Part shown: positions 16,190-24,847 of the stretch, piece by piece
How the letters are laid out: every line of letters begins with the position of its first letter
Position numbering within the stretch: the first letter of the stretch is position 1
Assembly: GCF_041051975.1 (NCBI RefSeq)
Contig: NZ_CP163435.1
Coordinates: 5,146,001 to 5,210,000, forward strand
DNA length: 64,000 nt
DNA from: Streptomyces sp. R21
GTDB taxonomy: Bacteria; Actinomycetota; Actinomycetes; Streptomycetales; Streptomycetaceae
Reading direction: 5' to 3'
Program-made: the position numbers and the translations under genes
The notes under the pieces: generated by a model
Seen by the model: the letters and a program-made list of their open reading frames with translations, nothing else
Told to the model about the DNA's origin: nothing
Databases searched by the model: none

Positions 16190-16677
16190 GCTGCCCGTCC
16201 CTCCAGTTGTTCCCGTATCGCGGCGAGCAGCCCCGGGCCCGCCGCCTCCACCATCTCAAGACACTCCTCGAAGTCGTCCATGCGTCCGTAATACGGATCG
16301 GGGACGTCGAGGCCGTCGCCGGCCGCGGGGTCGTAGGAGCGCAGCAGGCGCACCTTCTCCGCGTCCTCCTGGGTGGGTGCGAGGCGGCGAAGGGCCTTCA
16401 GATGGCCGGAGTCGAGGGCGACGACGAGGTCGAGGCGGGAGAACCACGACGCCCTGAACTGCCGGGCGGCGTGGCCGCTGTCGTAGCCGCCTGCCTCCAG
16501 CACGGCGACGGTGCGCGGGTCGGCACCGTCGCCCTCGTGCCAGCCGTCCGTGCCCGCGCTGTCGACCTCGACCAGGCCATCGAGTCCGGCCTGTGCCACC
16601 TGGGTGCGGAAGACGGACTCGGCCATCGGCGAGCGGCAGATGTTGCCGGTGCAGACGAAACAGACGCGGTAGGGCAT
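16186..16677 (-). CDS. ptpA: Low-molecular-weight protein-tyrosine phosphatase PtpA
   Basis: The 163-residue protein has the P-loop C9-TGNIC-R15 (CX5R) followed by S16, and the general acid D127 in DPYYG, the full catalytic set of the family. It should remove phosphate from tyrosine in cytoplasmic proteins; streptomycete PtpA is linked to secondary metabolism control (family knowledge). The position between a small holin-like gene and a PLP lyase fits the S. coelicolor ptpA locus as I recall it. It shares a 4-bp ATGA overlap with the downstream lyase. The start ATG at 16677 lies 9 bases after the preceding stop. Confidence 0.92.
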   Translation of the reverse strand: MPYRVCFVCTGNICRSPMAESVFRTQVAQAGLDGLVEVDSAGTDGWHEGDGADPRTVAVLEAGGYDSGHAARQFRASWFSRLDLVVALDSGHLKALRRLAPTQEDAEKVRLLRSYDPAAGDGLDVPDPYYGRMDDFEECLEMVEAAGPGLLAAIREQLEGRAA

Positions 16678-16686
16678 CGGATGCTC

Positions 16687-17067
16687 TCAGTCCTTGCCGT
16701 CGGGAAGGACGACGTTGAGTGCCCAGGACACGATCGAGATGATCAGGCCGCCCAGAACGGCGGTCCAGAAGCCGTCGACGTGGAAGCTGAGGTCGAACTT
16801 GTCGGCCAGCCACGAGGTGAGCAGCAGCATCAGGGCGTTCACCACGAGGGTGATCAGGCCCAGCGTGAGGATGAAGAGCGGGAAGGTCAGCACCTTCACG
16901 ATCGGCTTGACCAGGAAGTTCACCAGGCCGAAGACCAGTGCGACGAGCAACAGCGTGCCGACCTTCTTGCCGGTGCTGTCGCCGGTCAGGGTGATCTTGT
17001 CGAGCAGCCAGACGGCGACGGCCAGGGCCCCCGCGTTGGCGATCGTCTTGACTACGAAATTCTTCAT
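16687..17067 (-). CDS. Phage-holin-family (DUF/PF04020) membrane protein
   Basis: The 126-residue protein has four hydrophobic segments (about 8-24, 36-54, 58-84 and 100-121) and the KPIVKVLTFPLFILTLGLITLVVNALML core typical of the 'phage holin family 4 superfamily IV' proteins. These are found on bacterial chromosomes without phages, and their function is unproven. It heads the minus-strand run holin-ptpA-PLP lyase with 9-base spacing and is probably co-transcribed. The start is divergent from the cupin gene across 58 bases. Confidence 0.88.
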   Translation of the reverse strand: MKNFVVKTIANAGALAVAVWLLDKITLTGDSTGKKVGTLLLVALVFGLVNFLVKPIVKVLTFPLFILTLGLITLVVNALMLLLTSWLADKFDLSFHVDGFWTAVLGGLIISIVSWALNVVLPDGKD

Positions 17068-17125
17068 GTGTCTGATCGTGGCAGAAGAGATCGGTTACGA
17101 GCACTGGCAAGGGCGGACGAGATCG

Positions 17126-17443
17126 ATGAAGGCATTCCGGTTGGACGAACTGGAGGCGGAACGAGCCGCCAATGACGGTGCTTACCTGCAGTTTCTGCGC
17201 GAGCGGAACATGTCGGTCGGCCTCTACGCGCTCGACGCGGGCGACCCGGACCCGCAGAAGCCGCACCAGCAGGACGAGGTGTACTTCATCGTGAGCGGCC
17301 GTGCCTCGATCACGGTCGGTCTGGAGACCACCCAGGTGGCGCGCGGCAGCGTCGTCTACGTACCCGCGGGGGTCGCCCACAAGTTCCATCACATCACCGA
17401 GGACCTGCGGGTTCTGGTGGTGTTCTCTCCACCGGAGAGCTGA
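17126..17443 (+). CDS. Single-domain cupin protein
   Basis: The 105-residue protein is one cupin barrel. Motif 1 reads HQQDEVYFIVSG with H47, E51 and G58, the usual second His being Q49. Motif 2 is VYVPAGVAHKFHHI with H85. The metal site is therefore near-complete (two His, one Glu, possibly H88/H89). Small cupins may be isomerases, dioxygenases or sugar-binding proteins; nothing here decides. The ATG at 17126 is preceded by GGACGAG. It is divergent from the holin-like gene. Confidence 0.88.
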   Translation: MKAFRLDELEAERAANDGAYLQFLRERNMSVGLYALDAGDPDPQKPHQQDEVYFIVSGRASITVGLETTQVARGSVVYVPAGVAHKFHHITEDLRVLVVFSPPES

Positions 17444-17604
17444 CGTCGGCCTCAGGGTTCCCTAGGGGGAGGGTCAGGGGAGGACAAGGGCTGCGAGGCC
17501 CCCGTTGCTCCCTTTCCGCCCCTAGCATCGTGTGCAGGACATCGGAGACTGGACACGAGACTCGGAAACGGGCTCGTCACTGGGCAGAGAGAAGGACGAG
17601 AGCG

Positions 17605-17817
17605 ATGCGAGAGATCTTCGCGAGTATGCCGTGGTGGGTGAAGTGGGTCGCGGTGCCGATCATCGCCCTGTTCGTGTTCGGCAGCCTCATAGCGAGCATC
17701 GTCGGCTTCGTCGTCGGACTGCTCTTCAAGGCGCTGATCTTCGTCGCGCTCGTCGGCGGACTGATCTATGTCGTACGGAAGTTCATGTCGAGCTCGTCGT
17801 CGCGCAGCGACTGGTGA
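17605..17817 (+). CDS. Small membrane protein, DUF5326-like
   Basis: The 70-residue protein has MREIFASMPWWVKW followed by one long or two short hydrophobic helices (about 14-58), then a basic RKFMSSSSSRSDW tail. It looks like the DUF5326 family of streptomycete membrane proteins of unknown role. The ATG at 17605 is chosen because AAGGAC lies 8 bases before it; the 25 upstream codons of the open frame are not membrane-like. It is monocistronic, with a hairpin spanning its stop codon. Confidence 0.82.
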   Translation: MREIFASMPWWVKWVAVPIIALFVFGSLIASIVGFVVGLLFKALIFVALVGGLIYVVRKFMSSSSSRSDW

Positions 17818-17859
17818 TACCGACCGGGTGAGCGACCGGTAACGGGGAAGCCGGTATCA
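17815..17859 (+). terminator. Hairpin spanning the stop of the small membrane protein gene
   Basis: TGATACCG (17815-17822) pairs with CGGTATCA (17852-17859), with inner CCGG elements able to add pairs. It includes the TGA stop codon and probably ends this short transcript. There is no U-tract. Confidence 0.5.
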
Positions 17860-18031
17860 GGAAGCGAAGGTTCCCCCTGGCGAGGGAAGTTTTCCGGCTG
17901 GGCCGTCTGTCAGCGCCGACGGGCGGTTAAAGTCCGGAATTCGACGCGGGGCCGATCCCCCGCGGGCAGCGCACAGCCCCCTCCCGTGTTCCCCCGCACG
18001 GGCGGCCCCCCTCGCGCTTCGGGAGCGACCC

Positions 18032-18964
18032 TTGGCCACGGTTGACATCACACCCGCAGAACCGCACGCTCCACCCGCCCAGCGGGGAACCCCGCCGACG
18101 GCACCCACCCCGCCCGCCGTGCCGGCCCCGCCGCGCACCCGAGAAGGGGCGCACGGCCTGCCTGTTCAGCCGCAGACGTCGCCCTCGGAGGCACACGACC
18201 CGCCTTCGGAACCGCACCCCACGACCCTCATCGGTTCGGTCCAGCGGGCGATGCACCTTCTGGAGGCCGTCGCCGCCCGCGAGCACGGAGCCCCGGCCAA
18301 ACAGCTCGCCCGTGAGGCGGGCCTCGCGCTCCCCACGGCATACCACCTGCTGCGCACACTGACCTTCGAGGGCTATCTGCGCCGCGAGAAGGGCCTGTTC
18401 TTCCTCGGCGAGGCCGCCGAGCGGCTGAGCAGCAGCGGAGCGCAGCAGAAACGTCGCAGCACGATGAGCGACGCGCTCGCCCACTGGCGCGATTCGATCG
18501 GTGTGCCCGTGTACTACGCGATCTACCGCGACGGCGAGATCGAGGTCATCCACGTCGCCGACACCCCGGGCAATCCCGCGGTCGAGGAGTGGGCCGACTT
18601 CCGGGAGACCGGCCATGCCCACGCGATCGGCCAGTGCCTGCTCTCCCAGCTCGACGAGAAGGCCCGCCGCGACCACCTCGACCGCTATCCCGTGCAGTCC
18701 ATCACCCCGTACACGGTGCGTGACGACCGCACCCTGCTGCGGCGCCTGGAACGGGTGGGACGGATGGAACCGGTCATCGAGCGGCAGGAGTACGCGCTGG
18801 GCGCGCTCTGTGCCGCGATCCCCCTCACGGCCGGCTCTACCGCCGCGACGATGGCCATTTCCGTGCCTTCCCACCAGGCCCATCGACTGCTGCCCGCGGC
18901 GCGCCAGTTGCAGGACGAGATCGGAAGGCTACTAGGGACACTCGCCATCTCTATCAGCATCTGA
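18032..18964 (+). CDS. ssgR: IclR-family regulator SsgR, activator of ssgA
   Basis: The 310-residue protein has a Pro-rich disordered leader (1-62). An IclR winged helix follows (about 65-130, VQRAMHLLEAVAAREHGAPAKQLAREAGL), then the IclR effector domain (about 145-300). In Streptomyces, SsgR directly activates ssgA, which lies immediately downstream here (96-base gap), so the assignment rests on family plus synteny. The start is the TTG at 18032 with GGGAG 6 bases upstream. It acts in the cytoplasm at the onset of sporulation septation. Confidence 0.9.
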   Translation: MATVDITPAEPHAPPAQRGTPPTAPTPPAVPAPPRTREGAHGLPVQPQTSPSEAHDPPSEPHPTTLIGSVQRAMHLLEAVAAREHGAPAKQLAREAGLALPTAYHLLRTLTFEGYLRREKGLFFLGEAAERLSSSGAQQKRRSTMSDALAHWRDSIGVPVYYAIYRDGEIEVIHVADTPGNPAVEEWADFRETGHAHAIGQCLLSQLDEKARRDHLDRYPVQSITPYTVRDDRTLLRRLERVGRMEPVIERQEYALGALCAAIPLTAGSTAATMAISVPSHQAHRLLPAARQLQDEIGRLLGTLAISISI

Positions 18965-19060
18965 AAACTCACTCCTTGTGATCTGTCGTGCACGGTGAGC
19001 AATATTTCATCAGCGTCAGGGACGATTCCTGGCCAATCGACGGCAACGACGGGGTAGGCG

Positions 19061-19498
19061 ATGCGCGAGTCGGTACAGGCAGAGGTCATGATGAGCTTCC
19101 TCGTGTCGGAGGAGCTCTCCTTCCGCATTCCGGTGGAGCTGCGATACGAGACCTGTGATCCGTACGCCGTGCGGCTGACCTTCCACTTGCCCGGTGACGC
19201 CCCGGTGACCTGGGCGTTCGGACGGGAGCTGCTGATCGACGGCGTCGGCCGGCCGTGCGGCGACGGCGATGTGCACATCGCGCCGGCCGACCCGGAGGCG
19301 TTCGGCGAGGTGCTGATCCGGCTTCAGGTGGGCTGTGACCAGGCGCTGTTCCGGTCGGGTGCGGCGCCGCTCGTGGCGTTCCTCGACCGCACGGACAAGC
19401 TCGTGCCACTGGGGCAGGAGCGCTCCCTCGCGGACTACGACGCCCACCTCGACCAGGCGCTGCACCGCATCCTGGCGGAGGAGCAGAGTGCGGGCTGA
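19061..19498 (+). CDS. ssgA: Sporulation-specific cell division protein SsgA
   Basis: The 145-residue SsgA-like protein (SALP) occurs only in morphologically complex actinomycetes. It localises to septum sites and stimulates septation and peptidoglycan remodelling in aerial hyphae. The core (SFLVSEELSFRIPVELRY, CDPYAVRLTFHLPGDAPVTWAFGRELL, APLVAFLDRTDKLVPLGQE) matches SsgA closely. The start at 19061 is preferred because the residues MRESVQAEV align with the N-terminus of SsgB (TVSCEL...). The later ATG at 19091, with AGAGG 5 bases before it, would give 135 residues. It lies directly after ssgR. Confidence 0.95.
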   Translation: MRESVQAEVMMSFLVSEELSFRIPVELRYETCDPYAVRLTFHLPGDAPVTWAFGRELLIDGVGRPCGDGDVHIAPADPEAFGEVLIRLQVGCDQALFRSGAAPLVAFLDRTDKLVPLGQERSLADYDAHLDQALHRILAEEQSAG

Positions 19499-19588
19499 AG
19501 TCCGCGTCGCCGACAGTGGAGTAACGCTTCGCCACTCACATGGTGCAACGTTTCCAGACGCAGGACGGCTTCGACTTCAGCTTCGGCT

Positions 19589-21085
19589 TCAGTGCTTGCG
19601 GCGGCGTCCCTTGCCGCCGCGCACCGGAGTCCGCGTGCTCGCCTGTGCCTGTCCCTGTGCTGACGCCGGGGCCGATGCGTCCGTCCCTGCCGAGCGGTCC
19701 GCCGAGACCACCAGGGCCGCCAGCGCGGTGGTCACCGGCACCGAGGCGACCAGACCGATCGAGCCCACCAGGGTGCGCACGATCTCCTCGGCCACCAGCT
19801 CGCTGTTGGCGACCGCGCCCACACTGCTCTGCGCGATCGAGAAGAGCAGCAGCAGGGGCAGGGCGGCGCCTGCGTAGGCGAGGACGAGCGTGTTGACGAC
19901 CGAGGCGATGTGGTCGCGGCCGATCCGGATGCCCGCGCGGTACAGCCCGCGCCAGCCCAATGTCGGGTTGGCCTCGTGCAGTTCCCAGACGGCCGACGTC
20001 TGGGTCACCGTCACATCGTCAAGCACACCGAGCGAACCGATGATGACGCCCGCCAGCAGCAGACCGCTCATGTCGATGGACGGGTACAGACCGTGGATCA
20101 GGCCGGTGTTGTCGTCCGTGTTGCCGGTCAGCGCGGCCCAGTCGATGAACCCCGAGCCGAGGATGCCGATCAGCAGCAGCGAGAGCAGCGTGCCGAGCAC
20201 GGCGACCGACGTACGGGCCGACAGACCATGGCACACGTAGAGCGCGATCAGCATGATCGCACTGGCCCCGACCACCGCCACGACCAGCGGATTCGAGCCC
20301 TGCAGAATCGCGGGGAGGATGAACAGCGTCAGGATCATGAAGCTGACGGCCAGCGCGACGAGCGCCATCACACCGCGCAGGCGGCCCACCACCACGACGG
20401 CGAGCGCGAAGATCCCGGCGAGCAGCGCCATGGGGAACTTTCGGTTCACGTCAGCGACCGAGTACTGCAGATTCTTGGGCGCGGAGGGCTCGTAGGCGAC
20501 CACGACCTTCTCGCCCTCGTGCAACTGCCGTGACTGGTCAGGCTGGACGATCTCCGTGAACGTGCGGCCCTTGTCCTTGCCGGTGTCGATCCGGATCGTC
20601 GCCTTCTTGCAGTCGCCGGTCGCCTCCTGCTGTGCCGACGAGCCCTCGGCGGTGGAGGTGTCGCCGGTCGGGGTGTCCCCGGAGGCGTTCACCGACTTGC
20701 AGTCCACCTTGTCGACCGCGGTCACCGTGGCCTGCTGGGTCTGGCGGTCGAAGCCGACACCCGTGCGTTCGTGCGCGGGGGCGCCGCCCGGCCACAGCAC
20801 CACCAGACCGACGACGACCGCGACCGCGAACGGGATCAGGATCGCGGCGATGACCTTGCGCAGATGCTGGGAGACCGGGGCGGCGGGGCCGTGGCTGTGA
20901 CTGTGCGAGTGGCCGGAGCCGTGTCCGTCACCCGGTCCCGGACCGTGCCCGTCACCAGGTCCCGGGCCATGACCGCCTCCTCCATGGCCTCCGCCCTGGC
21001 CGTGCCCGTGCCCGTGCCCGTTGCCGGGGCCTTGGCCGCGGGGCGGCTCGGACGGCGGAAACGGGGGCTGCTGCATCGTGGTCAC
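19589..21085 (-). CDS. YibE/F-family membrane protein with His/Gly-rich N-terminus
   Basis: The 498-residue protein has an N-terminal tail with eleven histidines between residues 24 and 65 in GHG, HSH and GDGH repeats. One membrane helix (about 80-100) and an extracytoplasmic domain with two cysteines (about 105-210) follow. At least six further helices form the YibE/F core (VTQTSAVWELHEANP and NTLVLAYAGAALPLLLL). YibE/F proteins are uncharacterised multi-pass membrane proteins. The His-rich tail suggests metal binding (inference). The start is GTG 21085 or ATG 21076. It is convergent with ssgA and divergent from thiC. Confidence 0.87.
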   Translation of the reverse strand: MTTMQQPPFPPSEPPRGQGPGNGHGHGHGQGGGHGGGGHGPGPGDGHGPGPGDGHGSGHSHSHSHGPAAPVSQHLRKVIAAILIPFAVAVVVGLVVLWPGGAPAHERTGVGFDRQTQQATVTAVDKVDCKSVNASGDTPTGDTSTAEGSSAQQEATGDCKKATIRIDTGKDKGRTFTEIVQPDQSRQLHEGEKVVVAYEPSAPKNLQYSVADVNRKFPMALLAGIFALAVVVVGRLRGVMALVALAVSFMILTLFILPAILQGSNPLVVAVVGASAIMLIALYVCHGLSARTSVAVLGTLLSLLLIGILGSGFIDWAALTGNTDDNTGLIHGLYPSIDMSGLLLAGVIIGSLGVLDDVTVTQTSAVWELHEANPTLGWRGLYRAGIRIGRDHIASVVNTLVLAYAGAALPLLLLFSIAQSSVGAVANSELVAEEIVRTLVGSIGLVASVPVTTALAALVVSADRSAGTDASAPASAQGQAQASTRTPVRGGKGRRRKH

Positions 21086-21161
21086 CGACCGATCATCGCA
21101 AGAACGACAGGGGCCCTCTGTTCAGCGCGCCAGATATGACGCTAGCGTGGAGGCACCTTTG

Positions 21162-21297
21162 CACACGCGGGAGCTCGGAGCACCGGGCTGAGAGGGCGCT
21201 GACCTTCGTCCCAGCGATGTTTCACATGAAACATCGGAGGACGGAAGCCGCTGCGTCGACCGCCGAACCTGTTACCGGGTAATGCCGGCGTAGGGAG
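21162..21297 (+). promoter_or_regulatory. TPP riboswitch controlling thiC
   Basis: The leader carries the conserved TPP aptamer pieces in order: GGCTGAGAG (21186-21194), ACCTG (near 21266) and GGGTAATGCCGGCGTAGGGA (21277-21296). ACGC (21164-21167) is able to pair with GCGT to close P1. The AGGGAG at the 3' end also lies where a ribosome site would be (about 9 bases before the thiC ATG), so TPP binding should hide the start region. The P3 arm is extended (21204-21247), and its tip is a parS-like palindrome. Confidence 0.93.
21219..21232. other. parS-like site (one mismatch) at the tip of the riboswitch P3 arm
   Basis: GTTTCACATGAAAC differs from parS at one of the central bases (G to A). Flanks extend the dyad to 22 bases (21215-21236), except for the central bases. 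In RNA these bases form the apical hairpin of the extended P3 stem of the TPP riboswitch. Confidence 0.6.
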
Positions 21298-21305
21298 TAG
21301 GTCTC

Positions 21306-23108
21306 ATGACCAACAAGGACGTACGCACGCCTGCCTCCAGCCAGACGGACGGGGCGACCGCCCCTGCCGAAAACGGCGAGGTCGGGAAGTCCATCGGCTG
21401 GCACAAGGGGTATGTCGAGGGTTCGCGCCCCGACCTCCAGGTGCCGGTTCGTCAGGTGCACCTCACCAACGGGCAGTCCGTCACGCTGTACGACACCTCC
21501 GGCCCGTATACCGATCCGACCGTCGACACCGACGTACGCCGGGGCCTGGCGCCCCTGCGTGAGAACTGGATCATTGCCCGCGGCGACACCGAGGAGTATG
21601 CGGGCAGGCCCGTCCGCCCCGAGGACGACGGGATCAAGCACACCTCGCCGCGCGGGGGCCTGCGGAACCTCGACGCCGTCTTCCCCGGACGGCCGCGCCA
21701 GCCGCGCCGGGGCCGGGACGGGCAGGCGGTGACGCAGCTCGCGTACGCCAGGCGCGGGGAGATCACGCCCGAGATGGAGTTCGTGGCGGTCCGCGAGAAC
21801 GTCGACCCCGAGGTCGTCCGTGAGGAGATCGCGGCGGGTCGCGCGGTCCTTCCGGCGAACGTCAACCACCCGGAGATCGAGCCGATGATCATCGGCAAGC
21901 GGTTCCTGGTGAAGGTCAACGCCAACATCGGCAACTCCGCGGTCACCTCCTCCATCGAGGAGGAGGTGGACAAGATGACCTGGGCGACCCAGTGGGGCGC
22001 CGACACGGTCATGGACCTGTCCACCGGCCGCAACATCCACACCACGCGCGAGTGGGTCCTGCGCAACTCCCCCGTCCCCATCGGCACCGTGCCGCTCTAC
22101 CAGGCGTTGGAGAAGGTGGATGGCCGCGCCGAGGAGCTGACCTGGGAGATCTACAAGGACACGGTCATCGAACAGGCCGAGCAGGGCGTGGACTACATGA
22201 CGGTCCACGCGGGCGTGCGTCTGCCATATGTGCCGCTGACCGCGAACCGCAAGACGGGCATCGTCTCGCGTGGTGGCTCGATCATGGCGGCGTGGTGTCT
22301 GGCGCACCACAAGGAGAGCTTCCTCTACGAGAACTTCGAAGAGCTGTGCGAGATCCTCGCGGCGTACGACGTCACGTACTCGCTCGGCGACGGCCTCAGG
22401 CCCGGGTCGATCGCGGACGCCAACGACGAAGCGCAGTTCGCCGAGTTGAGGACGCTCGGGGAACTCAACACGATCGCGAAGCGTTTCAATGTTCAGACCA
22501 TGATCGAGGGCCCGGGACATGTTCCGATGCACAAGATCAAGGAGAACATCGACCTTCAGCAGGAGATCTGTGATGAAGCTCCGTTCTATACGCTCGGCCC
22601 GCTGACGACGGACGTCGCGCCGGCGTACGACCACATCACCTCCGGCATCGGTGCCGCGATGATCGCCTGGTGGGGCACGGCCATGCTCTGCTACGTCACG
22701 CCAAAGGAACACCTGGGCCTGCCCAACCGTGACGACGTCAAGACCGGCGTCATCACCTACAAGATCGCGGCCCATGCAGCGGACCTCGCCAAGGGACACC
22801 CGGGCGCACAGGAGTGGGACGACGCACTGTCGGACGCCCGCTTCGAGTTCCGCTGGGAGGACCAGTTCAACCTGGCCCTCGACCCCGACACGGCACGGGA
22901 GTTCCACGACGAGACACTGCCGGCAGAACCCGCCAAGACGGCCCACTTCTGCTCCATGTGCGGCCCGAAGTTCTGCTCCATGAAGATCTCGCAGGACATC
23001 CGCCGGGAACACGGAGGTACGAAGGCGGAGGTCGAGGAGGGAATGGCGCAGAAGTCGAAGGAGTTCGCGGCCGCGGGCAACCGGGTCTATCTGCCGCTGG
23101 CGGACTGA
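21306..23108 (+). CDS. thiC: Phosphomethylpyrimidine synthase ThiC
   Basis: The 600-residue radical-SAM enzyme converts 5-aminoimidazole ribonucleotide to HMP-phosphate in thiamine biosynthesis. The cluster-binding cysteines are C549, C552 and C557 in CSMCGPKFC near the C-terminus. The TIM-barrel core is full length, with NANIGNS, DLSTGRNIH and EGPGHVP blocks. An N-terminal leader of about 25 residues is variable. Expression is governed by the TPP riboswitch just upstream. The last codons and stop form the first unit of a 31-bp tandem repeat. Confidence 0.97.
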   Translation: MTNKDVRTPASSQTDGATAPAENGEVGKSIGWHKGYVEGSRPDLQVPVRQVHLTNGQSVTLYDTSGPYTDPTVDTDVRRGLAPLRENWIIARGDTEEYAGRPVRPEDDGIKHTSPRGGLRNLDAVFPGRPRQPRRGRDGQAVTQLAYARRGEITPEMEFVAVRENVDPEVVREEIAAGRAVLPANVNHPEIEPMIIGKRFLVKVNANIGNSAVTSSIEEEVDKMTWATQWGADTVMDLSTGRNIHTTREWVLRNSPVPIGTVPLYQALEKVDGRAEELTWEIYKDTVIEQAEQGVDYMTVHAGVRLPYVPLTANRKTGIVSRGGSIMAAWCLAHHKESFLYENFEELCEILAAYDVTYSLGDGLRPGSIADANDEAQFAELRTLGELNTIAKRFNVQTMIEGPGHVPMHKIKENIDLQQEICDEAPFYTLGPLTTDVAPAYDHITSGIGAAMIAWWGTAMLCYVTPKEHLGLPNRDDVKTGVITYKIAAHAADLAKGHPGAQEWDDALSDARFEFRWEDQFNLALDPDTAREFHDETLPAEPAKTAHFCSMCGPKFCSMKISQDIRREHGGTKAEVEEGMAQKSKEFAAAGNRVYLPLAD

Positions 23109-23223
23109 GGCTCCCACCGTGGTTCGTGTCGGACGCTGAGGCTCCCACCGTGGTTCGTGTCGGACGCTGAGGCTCCCACCGTGGTTCATGACGGACTGAG
23201 GCTTCTGCCTTGGTCCGTGACCG
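23105..23223. repeat. Tandem repeat, 31-bp unit, about 3.5 copies, starting at the thiC stop
   Basis: Units begin at 23105, 23136 and 23167 with CTGAGGCTCCCACCGTGG; the first two are identical over 31 bases. The third is trimmed to 29 and a fourth (23196-23223) is diverged. The first copy includes the thiC TGA stop, so the array probably arose by duplication of the thiC 3' end. No spacer structure, so not CRISPR. Confidence 0.85.
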
Positions 23224-23293
23224 GTAGCCGTCCGCTGCACCGGGATGTGCAGCGGACGGGCCCGGGGCCGGATTCTGTGGGCAGACTGGCCGC

Positions 23294-24766
23294 ATGACTT
23301 CGACCTCGATGAGCAAGGGCGGCAACCTGCCGGTTGACGCCGCCGCTGTTCAGGCCGTGCTCGGCTGGTCCGGGGGACCCGGTGCGCCGGACGCCGACGC
23401 CTCGGCGCTGCTGCTCGGCGCTGACGGAAGGGTGCGCGACGACGGCGACTTCGTCTTCTACAACCAGCCGCAGCACGCCTCCGGCGCCGTACGCCATCTC
23501 GGCAAGCGGCGGGACGCGGGGGCGACGACGGACACGGTCGAGGTGGATCTGCGGGCCCTGGAGCCGGGCATCGAGCGAGTCGTCCTGGGCGCCTCGGCCG
23601 ACGGCGGGACCTTTGGCGACCTCACCGGACTGACGCTCAGGCTGCTCGACGCCGGGACACAGGACGAGATCGCGCGGTTCGAGATGGAGGCGACGACGGA
23701 AACGGCGTTCATCGGCGGGGAGTTGTATCTGCGCGCGGGCCGGTGGAAGTTCCGCGCGGTCGGACAGGGATACGCGTCCGGACTCGCCGGCCTCGCCACC
23801 GACTTCGGCATCAGTGTCGACGAGGAGACGGAGCCACAGGCGGAGTTGGGCGCCTCCGCGACCGCGCAGGCGGCCGCGTACCCGCCCGCGTCCGCCGGCG
23901 CGCCGGCGGCCCCGCCGACAGCCATGCCCATGCCGCCCACACCTGCGGCGCCCCCAGCCGTCGTACCGCAAGCGGCATCGCCCGCCCCCGCCGCGGCCCC
24001 ACGCCTCAGCAAGGGTGAGGAGCGGTTGCCGGTCGACATGCGCAAGCGGCTCTCCCTGCGCAAGGAGCAGGTGGCGGTCAGCCTCAGGAAGCACGGTGCG
24101 GCGGGGGTGACGGCGCGCGTCCTGCTGGTGCTCGACGCCTCGGGCTCCATGTCGTTCCTGTACTCGAAGGGGGTCGTCGCCGACGTGGTGGAGCGGATGG
24201 CCGCGGTCTCCGCCCAGTTGGACGACGACGGGGTGATGCAGGCCTGGACGTTCGCCTCCAATCCGGCGCGGCTGCCGGATCTGACCCTGGGTGAACTGCC
24301 GCAGTGGCTGGAGCTCCATGTACGGGTCGGCGAGCTGACGCTGTTCCGCCGCAAGAAGCCGAAGAAGGGTCTGCTGCCCGGACAGGTGGACATGCGGGCG
24401 GTCGGCATCCAGAACGAGGAACAGAAGGTGATCGCCGAGGTTCGCACGTATGTGCGGGAGAATCCGGCCGCCGATCCCACGCTGGTGCTGTTCTTCTCCG
24501 ACGGAGGTGTCTACCGCAACAAGGAGATCGAGAAGGAGTTGCGCGAAGCGGTGGAGGAGCCGATCTTCTGGCAGTTCGTGGGGCTGGGGCGGTCCAACTA
24601 CGGCGTGCTCGAACGGTTCGACACGCTGCCGGGCCGGCGCGTCGACAACGTCGGGTTCTTCGCCGTGGACGACATCAGTACAGTCCCGGACCCGGAGCTG
24701 TACGACCGGCTTCTCTCCGAGTTCCCGTCCTGGATCACCGCGGCGCGGCAACAGGGCATCGCCTGA
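23294..24766 (+). CDS. TerD-domain / von Willebrand factor A fusion protein
   Basis: The 490-residue protein starts with a TerD-like domain (about 10-180), with the calcium-binding style motif DADASALLLGADGRV and FVFYNQPQ. An Ala/Pro linker (186-237) follows, then a TerF-like VWA domain (about 270-485) with MIDAS DASGS at 281-285. Ter proteins are tied to tellurite/stress responses and possibly membrane-linked metal sensing; the exact role is unknown. No other ter gene is nearby, so this looks like a stand-alone copy. A strong terminator follows. Confidence 0.9.
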   Translation: MTSTSMSKGGNLPVDAAAVQAVLGWSGGPGAPDADASALLLGADGRVRDDGDFVFYNQPQHASGAVRHLGKRRDAGATTDTVEVDLRALEPGIERVVLGASADGGTFGDLTGLTLRLLDAGTQDEIARFEMEATTETAFIGGELYLRAGRWKFRAVGQGYASGLAGLATDFGISVDEETEPQAELGASATAQAAAYPPASAGAPAAPPTAMPMPPTPAAPPAVVPQAASPAPAAAPRLSKGEERLPVDMRKRLSLRKEQVAVSLRKHGAAGVTARVLLVLDASGSMSFLYSKGVVADVVERMAAVSAQLDDDGVMQAWTFASNPARLPDLTLGELPQWLELHVRVGELTLFRRKKPKKGLLPGQVDMRAVGIQNEEQKVIAEVRTYVRENPAADPTLVLFFSDGGVYRNKEIEKELREAVEEPIFWQFVGLGRSNYGVLERFDTLPGRRVDNVGFFAVDDISTVPDPELYDRLLSEFPSWITAARQQGIA

Positions 24767-24799
24767 AGCCTGAAGCGGGCCCACCCGTATCCGCGCACG

Positions 24800-24844
24800 C
24801 CGGAAGCCGGGCCCGCGCTCATGGGATGCGGGCCCGGCTTCCGG
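24800..24844. terminator. Strong bidirectional terminator
   Basis: A perfect 17-bp GC-rich stem, arms 24800-24816 and 24828-24844, with an 11-base loop. It separates the convergent TerD-VWA gene (ends 24766) and the membrane protein gene (ends 24848). Confidence 0.88.
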
Positions 24845-24847
24845 GCG

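Noticed and set aside
23105..23223. The 31-bp repeats as a CRISPR array
   Set aside because: Units are back to back without spacers, only about 3.5 copies, and no cas gene is present.
21222..23240. A 672-codon minus-strand frame opposite thiC
   Set aside because: It covers the riboswitch and full thiC in antisense and shows no recognisable domain. The repeated peptide at its N-terminus is the 31-bp tandem repeat read backwards.
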